64,000 nucleotides of DNA from Lachnospiraceae bacterium oral taxon 500 (GCA_002999035.1 CP027241.1:561001-625000), one strand, 5' to 3'; counted from the first letter of the stretch, positions 33,628-43,468 are shown. Numbers and translations are program-made. The notes: generated by a model not told the origin, from the sequence alone.

Positions 33628-34904
33628 ATGAGTAAATATTTGATACTGATTTCCATTGACGCCTTAAACGCCAAGGATCATGCCATTTTTAAACATTTGC
33701 CGGTTTTTCAGGATTTCATTGAAAACGGCGCCTATTTTCCCAAGGTCGCGCCCATTTATCCCAGCCTGACCTATCCCTGCCATACCAGCATTATTACCGG
33801 CACTCCGCCCAAGGTTCACGGCATTTTCAACAACGAAATCCCCGAACCGGAAAAATCACCGAAGCATGACTGGTTCTGGTATGAAAAAGACATTCAGGCA
33901 CCGACCCTGTTTGACGCGGCTTATTCGGCCGGACTGACCTCGGCGGCGGTGCTTTACCCGGTCATGGCCGGCAGCAAGAGCATTACCTATAATTTCCCGG
34001 AAATATTTTCCCATACCGGCGAAAGCCAGCTTTCCCTCTTTTGGAAAACCGGCACCCGCTCGCTCCTGTTTGACGCTCTGCGTCATGCCCCTAAAACCAA
34101 AGGGATTCAGCAGCCATATTTGGATAACTTTTCCTCTGCTTTATTTAAAGATATTTTGCGCAAGAAAAAGCCCCGGCTGGCAGCGCTTCATTTGACGGAG
34201 TTAGACGATGCCCGGCATCACCACGGCACATTTTCAGCGCCGGCCAAAACGGCACTGCTCTCCGCTGCTAAAAGGGTGGAAGAAATTATTTGGCTGACCA
34301 AGCAAATGGGAATTTATGAGGAAACCACCTTTGCCGTTTTCGGCGACCATGGTTTTCAGGACTACCAGACCGCTATTTCTTTCAACCGTTTGTTAAAAGA
34401 TTTGGGCTTCCTGCAAACCGACGAACAGGGCCGGGTTACCACTTGGAAAGCCTACGGCGCCAACGCCGACGGCTCTTTGCATCGTATTTGCATGACCCGC
34501 AGGACGTAAAGCTGCAAAGCCAAATTGAAATTTTGCTGGACGCTTTGCTGCGGCTCCCGGAAAAGCCGTTTAAAGCCTGCTACACCAGAGCCGAAGCCAA
34601 TCTTCGTTTTCAGCTAAGCGGCCCGTTCTCCTATGTCATAGAGGCAAGCGATGGTTACGCCTTTGTCCAGGATATTTTAGAAAACTATTTAACGCCGACC
34701 AGCCAAATCCCCGGCTCTTATGTGGCAACCCACGGTTTCCTGCCCAGCCAGCCGAACCTGAAGACAACTCTGCTGCTGAAAGGCCCGGAGATTCGGCATC
34801 ATCTGCATTTGGGCGAAATCAGCCTATTAGATGAAGCGCCAACCTTTGCCAAAATCTTGGGGTTGCCGTGGCAGACCGGTCAGCCCTTAGATGTTTTCAG
34901 GTAA
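33628..34904 (+). pseudogene. alkaline phosphatase-family (type I phosphodiesterase/nucleotide pyrophosphatase) gene with a frameshift
   Basis: The reading starts at ATG 33628 after AGCGAGG. The first part (to 34509) has LISIDALNAKDHAIF with the metal Asp, PSLTYPCHTSIITGT with the nucleophile Thr/Ser region, HLTELDDARHHHGT and AVFGDHGFQDY. The frame then runs into TAA at 34507. The continuation, FASYLHDPQDVKLQ to the end at 34904, is in the next frame. The break is near 34474-34480 at GGCTCTTTGC; one extra T would restore a protein of about 425 residues, normal for the family. It is a recent pseudogene or a sequencing error. A strong terminator follows. Confidence 0.85.
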
Positions 34905-34923
34905 GTGCCGGTGCACTCATAAA

Positions 34924-34976
34924 AAACCGCCAAGTATCGACAGTTAATATTCACTGCCGATACTTGGCGGTTCTTT
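34924..34976 (+). terminator. strong terminator after the phosphatase gene
   Basis: AACCGCCAAGTATCG and CGATACTTGGCGGTT form a perfect 15-bp stem around an 18-base loop that itself has CAGT/ACTG pairing, followed by CTTTT. Confidence 0.9.
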
Positions 34977-35122
34977 TATGACAATTACGGGGGAGCCTAT
35001 ATACTCTTAAAATTCAATGTCAATTCTTGAAATTCATCTATTTTAAGAATATAATAATAAAATAGGATATTTTGAAATGTCATTTTACTATAATACGCTG
35101 AAAAATCTGTGTTTTTCTCCTT

Positions 35123-35902
35123 TTACTCTAAATTCAATTTATTCTTACACAGATAATTGACCAACAGCCACTCAAGTACCAGCAGCGCCGTTGTCATCAG
35201 CAGCGTCAGCCCCATCATCCCATTGATTGTACCCGGCAAAAACTTATCATTCAGGCTTTCCAAATAACCGCTCATAAATAAGCCGGCCATCAATACCGTA
35301 CTCACCAATTGCTTCACCGTATAAATGCCGATATAGGAAATGATGGAAAAAACAACCTTATTGCGGTTAGCTAACTGTCCAAAGCTCATCGCCAGATAAA
35401 AATCCACAATCTGTATAATCATGCCAACCATCATGGTCAGACCAATCAGCACCAACGTAATCAGAGAATAGCCGGACTGCCAATAATAACGAATCCCTTC
35501 AATTACTATCTCAGTAAACTGACTGATGTTTAAAAAGCTAAGCCCGACTGCAATTGTTACTGCCAGCGGCACTAACATAATCACAAAGCCGACTAAGAGC
35601 TTGGAAAAAATGATCTGCCAGATTTTCACCGGTAAAGTAAAGGTCAGATAGCCCTCGCCGGTAAACATATTTTGATAAAAGCGGAGGATCACCACTACAA
35701 AGGTAACTAAATGCATGGCAATTAAACTGAAAATAAGTACCGGTACCGCCATACCGGCCGCTATCTCCAGCAGCATAATGTCACTGTCCCGAAGCTCAAC
35801 CAAAAATCTTTGCGACACAATCATCAGCAGCAGCCCCGTCCAAATCAACAGCAGGTAGCGACCCAAATATTTAAATTCGTGCTTGATTAATTTTAGTACC
35901 AT
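35123..35902 (-). CDS. ABC-2-like permease
   Basis: A membrane protein of 259 residues with about six hydrophobic segments (for example LLLIWTGLLLMIVS, LITLVLIGLTMMVGMIIQIV). Between the second and third lies MFTGEGYLTFTLPVKIWQII, typical of these permeases. It overlaps the ATPase gene by 10 bases and is the last gene of the GntR-ATPase-permease operon. The layout resembles Bacillus ytr or bceAB-like export systems. Substrate unknown. Confidence 0.85.
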   Translation of the reverse strand: MVLKLIKHEFKYLGRYLLLIWTGLLLMIVSQRFLVELRDSDIMLLEIAAGMAVPVLIFSLIAMHLVTFVVVILRFYQNMFTGEGYLTFTLPVKIWQIIFSKLLVGFVIMLVPLAVTIAVGLSFLNISQFTEIVIEGIRYYWQSGYSLITLVLIGLTMMVGMIIQIVDFYLAMSFGQLANRNKVVFSIISYIGIYTVKQLVSTVLMAGLFMSGYLESLNDKFLPGTINGMMGLTLLMTTALLVLEWLLVNYLCKNKLNLE

Positions 35903-36588
35903 CTCATTACCTCCCGGAACATCTCATCAACCGATTTCTGTTCCCTTTCCCTAATATTTTCAACCGAGTCATACAGGAAAATACTGCCGTTTTTGATCAT
36001 CACCACATCATCCAGCACATTTTCGACGTCATAAATCAAGTGCGTGGAAATAATCACCAGCGCATCTCGGTTATACTGTGAAATAATCGTTTGCAGGATA
36101 TAATCCCTTGCCACCGGATCAACCCCGCCAATCGGCTCGTCCAAGCAATAGACCTCGGCTTCCCGGCTCATCACCAGTGCCAGCTGCACCTTTTCCTGCG
36201 TTCCTTTCGACAGAGTTTTCAATTTTTTCTGAACCGGAATATTTAAGTCTTTCAGCAAATGATTTACTTTTTCCACATTAAAATCAGTATAAAAATCCGC
36301 AAACAAATCCACCAGCTGCTCAACCGTCATTTGTGAGTTCAGGTACGATTTATCCGGTAAATAAGAAATCCTGCCCTTTGACTTCGGTCCGGGCTTTTCC
36401 CCGTCCAGCAGAATCTGGCCTGTACTTGGCTGAATCAGTCCGTTCAGCAGCTTGATCAAAGTCGTCTTGCCGGAACCATTCGGCCCCAGCAGCCCGACGA
36501 TTCGCCCTTGCCCCAAAGTCAGGTTTACATTTTGCAGTGCCGGGAAAGAACCATACTTTTTTCCCAGCTGAATCATCTCTATTTTCAT
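35893..36588 (-). CDS. ABC transporter ATPase (YtrB-like)
   Basis: The 231-residue ATPase has Walker A GPNGSGKTT, LSKGTQEKVQLALVMSREA as signature region and Walker B VYCLDEPIGGVDPVARDYI. Members of this type partner with ABC-2 permeases for export or membrane-stress response. CAAGGAGGAATAA precedes the ATG. It lies between the GntR gene (100 bases upstream) and the permease. Confidence 0.92.
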   Translation of the reverse strand: MKIEMIQLGKKYGSFPALQNVNLTLGQGRIVGLLGPNGSGKTTLIKLLNGLIQPSTGQILLDGEKPGPKSKGRISYLPDKSYLNSQMTVEQLVDLFADFYTDFNVEKVNHLLKDLNIPVQKKLKTLSKGTQEKVQLALVMSREAEVYCLDEPIGGVDPVARDYILQTIISQYNRDALVIISTHLIYDVENVLDDVVMIKNGSIFLYDSVENIREREQKSVDEMFREVMRWY

Positions 36589-36688
36589 TTATTCCTCCTT
36601 GTATCGGAATCTGCGCCCGCTTTTATCCGCCGCGGCCATGCTTGGCGGTGCTTTCCAAAAATACCTCGCGCTCTTGCCGCTTTGCTGC

Positions 36689-37060
36689 TTAAGCCTTTTT
36701 TTCCTGTTCTGTCAATTCTTTTAAAAGCTCCATAATTTCTTCTTCCCCAAGTCCCAACGACTTCATATCCGCCAGAAAGCTTTCTCCCAACTGCCGGGCC
36801 AGCTGCCGGCCTTTGGCTTTGATCCGCTCTCTGTCCTGCGTCACGTAACGGCCGACCGTTCGATCCGCGAAGAGCATACCCTCCTGCTCCAACTGGGAAA
36901 ATGCCTTTTGCATCGTATTCGGATTGACTCTGGCGGTCTCCGCCAGCTCCCTGACCGTCGGCATCTTCTCGCCCGGCTGATATTTGCCGGCAATAATCTC
37001 ACGGGTAATTCGCTCTACCAGCTGAATATAAATCGGCCGGCTAGAATCCATCTGCCACAC
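36689..37060 (-). CDS. GntR-family regulator, YtrA subfamily
   Basis: The 123-residue protein has an N-terminal winged helix with RPIYIQLVERITREIIAGKY and MPTVRELAETARVNPNTMQK, the YtrA-type signature, and a short helical C-terminus with Glu/Lys-rich end. It lacks a large effector domain. A GTG start at 37060, seven bases after AAGGAGG, is preferred over an ATG three codons later. It most likely represses its own operon. Confidence 0.92.
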   Translation of the reverse strand: MWQMDSSRPIYIQLVERITREIIAGKYQPGEKMPTVRELAETARVNPNTMQKAFSQLEQEGMLFADRTVGRYVTQDRERIKAKGRQLARQLGESFLADMKSLGLGEEEIMELLKELTEQEKKA

Positions 37061-37109
37061 TGTATGTCCTCCTTCCACTGGATTAGATTTGTTGTCTTAC
37101 TGTATTGTT

Positions 37110-37138
37110 ATATTAATACAATAGTTGAAAAATGTCAA
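37110..37138 (-). promoter_or_regulatory. promoter with overlapping inverted repeat of the GntR-ABC operon
   Basis: On the minus strand TTGACA, a 17-base spacer and TAATAT. ACTATTGT and ACAATACAGT around the -10 form an imperfect palindrome, a plausible operator for the GntR-family product. Confidence 0.7.
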
Positions 37139-37160
37139 GCGAAATTTTAAAAAAACTTAA

Positions 37161-37199
37161 AACCCGGCTGCCGGTTTCATCCGACAGTCGGGTTTTTCG
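37161..37199. terminator. terminator at the end of the sugar ABC operon
   Basis: AACCCGGCTG and CAGTCGGGTT pair with one mismatch around a 14-base loop. T-runs follow on both strands (GGTTTTTCGC on plus; GGTTTTAAGTTTTTTT on minus). It lies between the substrate-binding protein gene and the GntR gene promoter, which run in the same direction. Confidence 0.65.
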
Positions 37200-37269
37200 C
37201 TCTTTACTTATCTTGCCGGCAGACGGATGCCTACCGACTCAAAAATATCTCATGCTTTGCCGCCTGAGT

Positions 37270-38655
37270 TTATTTATTTTCCTCAACGATCTTTTGACCG
37301 CGGCTCATCATTTCGCTGATTGCTTTGTCAATATCATTTTCGCCCAGCAGGTATTTTTCCGTTTCCTCTGTCAAGAGCTTAGTCAGCTGAACCTGATATT
37401 TGGGAATGGTGACAAATAAGTTATCTTCCCAAGCCGGGTTATTTAACACATTTTTCAGGGCTTCCATATCGCAGTACTTCGGATCATCGACCATCTTTTC
37501 AACATATTCCATCCGGTCCTCGCCCTTAACCGCCGAAATGCTCACACCGCGGATTTTCATGCCTTCCGTGGTATAGAAGCGCAGAAAATCATAGGCTTCC
37601 TGCGGATGTTTAGAGTTCTTTGATACCGAATAAAAATGAGCTTCCACCAAAGTCCGTCCTGCTTTTCCATCCTTAAATACGGGCAGCGGCGCAAAAGTCG
37701 TCTGAAAATCATGCGGATATTTGCCCTGATCATCCAGTTCATTGATCATCCAGCTGCCGATCGGCAGCATTGCAATCTCACCATTAAAGAACTTCGACCG
37801 GTAATTCATATTCATGGCCTTGGCCTCAGCAAAAGGCGCCGAGCATTTATCCACGTTTTCCAGCTGATTTCTGAACTCAAGCCAGGCTTTCAGATTGGGA
37901 TCGTCATAGTTTAAGCTGCCATCGGCTTTGAGCAGCGCATTATCCATCTTGGCAGAGACAACACCTAAATAGTTAAAGGTATCCCATAAATGGAAATATC
38001 CGCCATATCTCTTTTCTGCGCCCTCACCCTTGGTCAGTTTAAGCGCATACTCCTCATAATCCTGCCAGGTCCAGTCCAGGCTCGGAATCGGCAAACCGGC
38101 TTCTTCCAAATAACTCTTATTGAGCAGCACAAACCAAGCCTTCCAATCGGCCGGCATGCAATATACTTTACCGTCAACTACCGGCAGACAGGAATATGTC
38201 TCCTTGGGGTCAACCCCCTCAGCCTTAAAATAATCATCCAAGGCCAAATATGCGCCGGACGACGCTCTTTGCGTATGCTCCGGTACGGCCGCCGTTGCCA
38301 CAATATCCATTTCCTCGCCGCCCATCAGCATCAGGTCAACCTTTTTGGTATACTCACTGGCGTTTTGATCGCCGTAATAATCAAAGACAACCTTAATATT
38401 CGGATGTAGCTTATTATATTCTTCTGCCGCTTTTTTATCCTCTTCCTGATGATTGGTCTGCCAGCCGACAAACCGGAGCGTTACCTCTTCGCCTGAGCTG
38501 GTCGCGGGGGTTTCTGTCTTGTTGGCCTCGGTCTTATTTTCCTCCGTCTTTCCTTCCGGCTGAGGTGTTTTCTGCTCGGTCTTGCCCGACTCACCGCAGG
38601 CCGCCAGCGAAACGATCAGCATCATCGCTAAAATAAAACTTACAATTTTTTTCAT
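37270..38655 (-). CDS. sugar ABC transporter substrate-binding lipoprotein
   Basis: A family 1 extracellular solute-binding protein of 461 residues. The signal peptide ends in lipobox LAAC, followed by a linker rich in Glu, Lys and Thr (KTEQKTPQPEGKTEENKTEA). The mature part has LRFVGWQTNHQEEDKKAA, NKLHPNIKVVFDYY and MLPIGSWMINELDDQG. The ATG at 38655 follows GGGAGGAAAATT. It is the last gene of the GH3-permease-permease operon, after a 96-base gap. No ATPase gene is present, so a shared MsmX-type ATPase is likely. Confidence 0.92.
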   Translation of the reverse strand: MKKIVSFILAMMLIVSLAACGESGKTEQKTPQPEGKTEENKTEANKTETPATSSGEEVTLRFVGWQTNHQEEDKKAAEEYNKLHPNIKVVFDYYGDQNASEYTKKVDLMLMGGEEMDIVATAAVPEHTQRASSGAYLALDDYFKAEGVDPKETYSCLPVVDGKVYCMPADWKAWFVLLNKSYLEEAGLPIPSLDWTWQDYEEYALKLTKGEGAEKRYGGYFHLWDTFNYLGVVSAKMDNALLKADGSLNYDDPNLKAWLEFRNQLENVDKCSAPFAEAKAMNMNYRSKFFNGEIAMLPIGSWMINELDDQGKYPHDFQTTFAPLPVFKDGKAGRTLVEAHFYSVSKNSKHPQEAYDFLRFYTTEGMKIRGVSISAVKGEDRMEYVEKMVDDPKYCDMEALKNVLNNPAWEDNLFVTIPKYQVQLTKLLTEETEKYLLGENDIDKAISEMMSRGQKIVEENK

Positions 38656-38751
38656 AATTTTCCTCCCTATTTTATTGTGATTTCCCGGCATCCGTCCTCT
38701 GTCAGGGCAGCGCCGGCAAAAAGTTACCTTAATCAAAAACTTCTTATTCCG

Positions 38752-39585
38752 CTATCCCTTAACCGCACCGCTGGCAATACCATCAATCACAAAGCGCTGC
38801 CCGAACAAAAAGGCAATGACCAGCGGAATAATGGAAGACACGGCCGCCGCCATAATCAGCGAATAATAATTACCCGCTTCCGAGGCAAACTGCTTCATCC
38901 CCAGCTGAATCGTATACAGCTTTCTGGAGCTTAAAAACACGAGCGGTGCCTGATAATCGTTCCAGGTCCAAACAAACTTTAGTATCCCCAGCGTTGCCAG
39001 CGCCGGTTTGGTCAGCGGGAAAATGATCTGCAAAAACACCCGGAAATGACTGGCTCCGTCAATTTTAGCCGACTCGGACAAGGATTCCGGAATGCCCAGC
39101 ATACTCTGCCGCAGCAAAAATACTCCGTAAACACTGAACATATAAAGCAAAATCAAACCCAAATGCGTATTATACAGCCCGATTTGCTTGGCAATCAAAA
39201 ACTGGGACACAATCGTTACCTGCGGCGGAATCATCATCGTCGCCAGGTAAAGAACAAAGACTTGGTCCCGACCTTTCCAATGCACCTTGGAAAAGCCGTA
39301 AGCGCCCAGGGATGATACAAACATCTGTAAAGCAGTCGCTGCCACAGTCAGCCAAATCGAGTTCCAATAATACAGTCCGAAATTATATTGCTTCCCCCAT
39401 ACCGCCTTATAATTTTCAATCCCGTTAAACCGGGGCGGAATCCATTGAATCGGAAAGTTAAAGACATCCGCCTCCATTTTGAACGAAGCGGAAATCATCC
39501 AAATCAGCGGCAGCAGCATGCTAAATCCAATCAGCCAAAAAATAACGGTCAGAATAATCTTGCCCACACCTAATTTTTTGTTCAT
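38752..39585 (-). CDS. sugar ABC transporter permease, MalG type
   Basis: A 277-residue permease with about six helices. The conserved EAA motif region reads ESLSESAKIDGASHFRVFLQ followed by IIFPLTKPALATL. It overlaps malF-type permease gene by four bases (ATGA) and works with it as the membrane core. Confidence 0.94.
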   Translation of the reverse strand: MNKKLGVGKIILTVIFWLIGFSMLLPLIWMISASFKMEADVFNFPIQWIPPRFNGIENYKAVWGKQYNFGLYYWNSIWLTVAATALQMFVSSLGAYGFSKVHWKGRDQVFVLYLATMMIPPQVTIVSQFLIAKQIGLYNTHLGLILLYMFSVYGVFLLRQSMLGIPESLSESAKIDGASHFRVFLQIIFPLTKPALATLGILKFVWTWNDYQAPLVFLSSRKLYTIQLGMKQFASEAGNYYSLIMAAAVSSIIPLVIAFLFGQRFVIDGIASGAVKG

Positions 39586-40496
39586 GCTTTCACCTGCCCA
39601 TCAAAACTCTTTTGCAGCCGGAATTGAATCAATGTCACCGCAAAAATCAGGACAAACAGCGCCCAGGCCAATGCATTGGCATAGCCCATATCATATTCTT
39701 CAAAGGCCTTACGATAGACATAATATGCCATCACCGAACTGGAACTGCCCGGCCCGCCCTGAGTCAGCACACTGATATGATCAAAAACTTTAAACGAACC
39801 GATAATCCCCATCGTCACCAAAAAGAAGGTTGTCGGCCGAATCAAAGGCACCGTCACCGAAAAAAACTGACGCACCGGTCCGGCGCCGTCAATGGCTGCC
39901 GCTTCGTACAGTTCTTTGGAAATGCCCTTTAGCCCCGCTAAAAATACAACCGCATAATAACCCACGTTTTGCCAGATATAAATAATCATCACCGATGGCA
40001 GGGACCACTTTAAATCAGCCAGCCACTTGGGGGGATTTTGCATCCCGATCGAATGCAAAAACGAATTGATCGGCCCAAAACTGGGATGAAACAGCACCTG
40101 CCAAACCGCGCAAACCGCAACTACGCTGGCAATATAGGGAATAAAAAACATTACCCGAACCGGGGCTTTGCCCAAAATATAACGGTTTAAAATTTCGGCA
40201 GTAACCAGTCCAAGCACCGTCAAAGCCGGTACTGTAATCAAAGTAAACATGATATTATTTCGGTAAGACTCCAAAAACCAAACGTCAGTAAATAATTTAG
40301 CATAATTAGCCAAACCATGAAAGCGAATGGCCGAAAGCCCCTGCAAAAAATCCCATTTGCAAAAGCTCAAAATGACCGAGATAATAACCGGAATCAAAAT
40401 AAACACCAAAAAACCCAGCAGTCCCGGCAAAATAAACAGTATTCCCGTCCAGAACTCTCTTCGCTCTCTTTTATTGCGCACTGTATGATTTCCCAT
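39582..40496 (-). CDS. sugar ABC transporter permease, MalF type
   Basis: A 304-residue permease with six helices. The EAA region is GISKELYEAAAIDGAGPVRQ, followed by VTVPLIRPTTFFLV. AAAGGAGAAGG precedes the ATG. It lies between the GH3 gene (76 bases upstream) and the MalG-type gene. Confidence 0.94.
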   Translation of the reverse strand: MGNHTVRNKRERREFWTGILFILPGLLGFLVFILIPVIISVILSFCKWDFLQGLSAIRFHGLANYAKLFTDVWFLESYRNNIMFTLITVPALTVLGLVTAEILNRYILGKAPVRVMFFIPYIASVVAVCAVWQVLFHPSFGPINSFLHSIGMQNPPKWLADLKWSLPSVMIIYIWQNVGYYAVVFLAGLKGISKELYEAAAIDGAGPVRQFFSVTVPLIRPTTFFLVTMGIIGSFKVFDHISVLTQGGPGSSSSVMAYYVYRKAFEEYDMGYANALAWALFVLIFAVTLIQFRLQKSFDGQVKA

Positions 40497-40519
40497 GACA
40501 CCTTCTCCTTTGTTTAAGC

Positions 40520-40556
40520 CTGCGCCGCCAAGCGCTTAAAACTTCCGCCGGCGCAG
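40520..40556 (-). other. intercistronic GC-rich hairpin
   Basis: CTGCGCC and GGCGCAG pair across a 23-base loop between the GH3 and MalF-type genes. No T-run follows, so it may stabilise the mRNA or limit read-through rather than end transcription. Confidence 0.4.
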
Positions 40557-40572
40557 CTTTTCCTCATCCACC

Positions 40573-42324
40573 CTAATAATTCAGCAAGTCTCCGCACAAC
40601 ACATCAATATTGCTGACGCCGGTAAACGGACTCCGGCCGGTCAGCTTTTCGGTCAGCACCTCCAAAGTGACCTGACGGCTGTCATAAGTATTGATATAGG
40701 TCTGTGCCTGCGGAATATCTGCCAGGTGATACGGACATTGAATGGAAACCACCACCGTCGGCAGTTCATGCACATAAAACGGAACATCCGGCGTTCCCTT
40801 GCTCAGCGGCCAGACCGTTCGCTGCACCGTTGACGGATTCACATTGACCAGATTGATGACCAAATCATAATTTTCAGTGATTTTACTGATCGGGGCCTTC
40901 TGCGCATAAATCGAACCAATATTTTTAATAAACTCCTCTTTCGGCAGTTTCATCAGCTTTTGCATCGGCGATTCATAAATCGTAACCGTAAAGCCCTGTG
41001 CTTCCAAACTCTCTTTCATCCACTGCATCGGCTGGCCGCCGCCGCCCAGAAGCTCACCGAAGCCGCCCTCGACTCCTTTGACTTCAACCAGCAGGATTCT
41101 GGGATATCTCTCCGGTGTCAGCGGCAGTACGCCTTTTTCTTCCCGAACCAGCGTAATTGCCTTATCGGCCACTTCCCTGAAAAGCTTTTGATTCTCGGGC
41201 AAACCGATCTTCGCCAGCGCTTCCGCTTTCGGCGGCAGGATTTCGCTCTTAGCCTTGCGATGCAGTCCCAGATGTGCTTTCAAACCCAAAATCCGATAAA
41301 GTGCCTCTTCCAGCCGCTCTTCGGTAATGATCCCATTCCGATAGCCCTGCATCATATACTCAAAATCCTCGTCCGGATCGTTAAAAAACAAGAATAAGTC
41401 GCAGCCGGCAGCAATGGCAGTCGGCAGAACTTCCGACCGCTTCATGGCCGAAGTCATACCGACCATATGGCTGGCATCGGTCACAATCAGCCCGTTAAAA
41501 CCAAGCTGGCCGCGCAGCAAATCCGTCAGCAGCTCTTTGGACAAAGTGGCCGGCAACGTATTTTTGTCTTTTAGTTCCGGGTTAAAATGACGGCTGTAAG
41601 CTGGCAGATGAATGTGCCCGGCCATGATCGACGGCAGATCCGCCTCGATCAAACCCCGGTATACTTTGCCGTAAGTTTGATCCCACTCCTGACAAGACAA
41701 GCTGTTAATGCTGAACGACAGATGCTGATCCCGCTCGTCCACCCCATCGCCTGGGAAATGCTTGGCGGCCGGAGCAATGCCGCTCTCCCGTATCCCCTTC
41801 ATATAAGCCAGTGCCATTTCCAGCACTTTATCCGGATCATTGGCAAAGGAGCGGCTGGAAATAATGGGATTGCGCCAATTATACATAATATCAACAATCG
41901 GCGCAAAACTCCAGTTGCAGCCGACCGCTGCCGCTTCCACACCGGCCACCCGCCCCATTTCATAGGCATAGTGAGCATCATCGGTCGCGCCGATCTTAAC
42001 CTCCACCCCGACCTCAGTACCGTCCTTGCAGGCACCGTTGCCGCCGGCTTCGGTATTGGCTGCAATCAGCAGCGGAATTTTGGAGTTTTCCTGTAAAATC
42101 CGGTTCTGCTCATATACTTCCTCGGCCAAACCCGGATTGTATCGAACAGCGCCGATATGATAGGTTTGCACCATATGCTTTAAATAGGCTTCTTCCCGGG
42201 AAGAACCCATATTGACAAAAAGCTGTCCGATCTTTTCTTCCAGAGTCATCGACGCGATCGTCTCCCTGACCCATCTAATATCTTCTTCCTTTAAATAATA
42301 TGGCCTTGCTGTTAAATCTACCAT
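40573..42324 (-). CDS. glycoside hydrolase family 3, beta-N-acetylhexosaminidase-like
   Basis: The 583-residue enzyme has the GH3 N-terminal TIM barrel: IGQLFVNMGSS, KHFPGDGVDERDQHLS with the Asp-His dyad of the hexosaminidase subgroup, and nucleophile Asp in GLIVTDASHMVGM. NagZ usually has GHG where this protein has GDG. The C-terminal domain is present. No signal peptide is visible, so it acts on imported sugars in the cytoplasm. It is the first gene of an operon with the sugar ABC importer, so the importer probably brings in its substrate. Confidence 0.88.
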   Translation of the reverse strand: MVDLTARPYYLKEEDIRWVRETIASMTLEEKIGQLFVNMGSSREEAYLKHMVQTYHIGAVRYNPGLAEEVYEQNRILQENSKIPLLIAANTEAGGNGACKDGTEVGVEVKIGATDDAHYAYEMGRVAGVEAAAVGCNWSFAPIVDIMYNWRNPIISSRSFANDPDKVLEMALAYMKGIRESGIAPAAKHFPGDGVDERDQHLSFSINSLSCQEWDQTYGKVYRGLIEADLPSIMAGHIHLPAYSRHFNPELKDKNTLPATLSKELLTDLLRGQLGFNGLIVTDASHMVGMTSAMKRSEVLPTAIAAGCDLFLFFNDPDEDFEYMMQGYRNGIITEERLEEALYRILGLKAHLGLHRKAKSEILPPKAEALAKIGLPENQKLFREVADKAITLVREEKGVLPLTPERYPRILLVEVKGVEGGFGELLGGGGQPMQWMKESLEAQGFTVTIYESPMQKLMKLPKEEFIKNIGSIYAQKAPISKITENYDLVINLVNVNPSTVQRTVWPLSKGTPDVPFYVHELPTVVVSIQCPYHLADIPQAQTYINTYDSRQVTLEVLTEKLTGRSPFTGVSNIDVLCGDLLNY

Positions 42325-42380
42325 CTTTTTACCCTTATCCTTCCGTGAATTGTTTGCCTTTCACCTAAGCTCAAAGGGCG

Positions 42381-42413
42381 AAAAGGCTGTTCTGTCGAAC
42401 ATGGGGAAGTTGA
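42381..42413. repeat. fragment of the AACTCAACTT-family repeat
   Basis: AAAAGGCTGTTCT...GAACATGGGGAAGTTGA resembles the right end of the element at 61574-61672. No matching left end is seen. The rest of the 356-base gap to udp is AT-rich and holds only promoter sequence. Confidence 0.4.
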
Positions 42414-42590
42414 AACCATTACCTGACTAAAATATCATATTTCCTAAAAATTTACCAGTGATTTTTTAATTTATTTTATCAAAATCTTGAACACTTATTA
42501 TTTTTGTTTGATATTCCTAATTTTATTAATTGTTTTTTGTTTATCTTGCTTAAAACTTGTTCTTTCCCCTTCGTTAATTTTGAAAAATTC

Positions 42591-42619
42591 TTGAATCTTT
42601 CGCCCTCTTCGTTTATACT
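42591..42619 (+). promoter_or_regulatory. promoter of udp
   Basis: TTGAAT, a 17-base spacer and TATACT. Transcription would begin near 42626, just before a perfect hairpin. Confidence 0.75.
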
Positions 42620-42629
42620 GATAAAGAAA

Positions 42630-42649
42630 GCCGGCTGTCGGCAGCCGGC
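42630..42649 (+). other. 5' leader hairpin of udp
   Basis: GCCGGCTG and CAGCCGGC form a perfect 8-bp stem with loop TCGG, about four bases into the predicted transcript and 31 bases before the start codon. Such 5' stems often protect an mRNA from decay. Confidence 0.6.
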
Positions 42650-42680
42650 CAATCCATCATCCGCTTAAAGGAGGTAGCAT

Positions 42681-43460
42681 ATGTCAGTTGTATATACCAC
42701 AGATAAAGAATATCATATTGGGCTAAAAGCCGGCGATGTCGGCGAATATGTTATCCTGCCCGGCGACCCGGGACGGGTGCAGAAAATTGCCGAACATTTG
42801 GATAACGCCGTTTTTGTCGGCCAAAACCGCGAATACACTACCTATACCGGCACTTTAAACGGCGTTAAGGTCAGCGTAATGTCGACCGGCATGGGCGGCC
42901 CCTCAACTGCCATCGGCATAGAAGAGCTGATTCATATCGGCACCAAAACTCTGATTCGGGTCGGTACCTCCGGCGGAATGCAGCCGGAAGTGGAAGCCGG
43001 CCATGTGGTCGTTGCCAGCGGTGCCGTTCGTATGGACGGAACGGCCGGGGAATACGCTCCGGTCGAGTTTCCGGCCGTCCCCGATTTTACAGTCGCCAGC
43101 GCATTGGCCGAAGCCTGCCGCAATTTAAAGCTGCCGCATCATGTCGGGGTCGTTCAATGCAAAGATTCTTTTTACGGCCAGCACGAGCCGGAAAATATGC
43201 CGACCAGCTATATGCTTTTAAATAAGTGGGAAGCCTGGAAGCGCTGCGGCGTTTTAACCTCGGAAATGGAATCAGCCACTTTGTTTGTGGTCAGTGCAAT
43301 CCGCCGGGTGCGGGCCGGCTCCATTCTGCTGGTTGTCGCCAATCAGACCCGCCGGGAAATGGGACTGCCCGACCGGCAGGTGCATGATACCGAAGCCGCT
43401 ATCAAAGCAGCCGTCGAGGCCGTTCGTCTGCTGATTGCTAAAGATCAGGCAGCACAATAA
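42681..43460 (+). CDS. udp: uridine phosphorylase
   Basis: Udp splits uridine with phosphate to uracil and ribose-1-phosphate. The 259-residue protein has [20 protein letters not shown] with the phosphate loop, [18 protein letters not shown] and [18 protein letters not shown] with the ribose-binding EME motif. AAGGAGGTAGCAT precedes the ATG. It is monocistronic, ends in a terminator shared with dnaB, and is convergent to it. Confidence 0.95.
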   Translation: MSVVYTTDKEYHIGLKAGDVGEYVILPGDPGRVQKIAEHLDNAVFVGQNREYTTYTGTLNGVKVSVMSTGMGGPSTAIGIEELIHIGTKTLIRVGTSGGMQPEVEAGHVVVASGAVRMDGTAGEYAPVEFPAVPDFTVASALAEACRNLKLPHHVGVVQCKDSFYGQHEPENMPTSYMLLNKWEAWKRCGVLTSEMESATLFVVSAIRRVRAGSILLVVANQTRREMGLPDRQVHDTEAAIKAAVEAVRLLIAKDQAAQ

Positions 43461-43468
43461 ACAACAAA

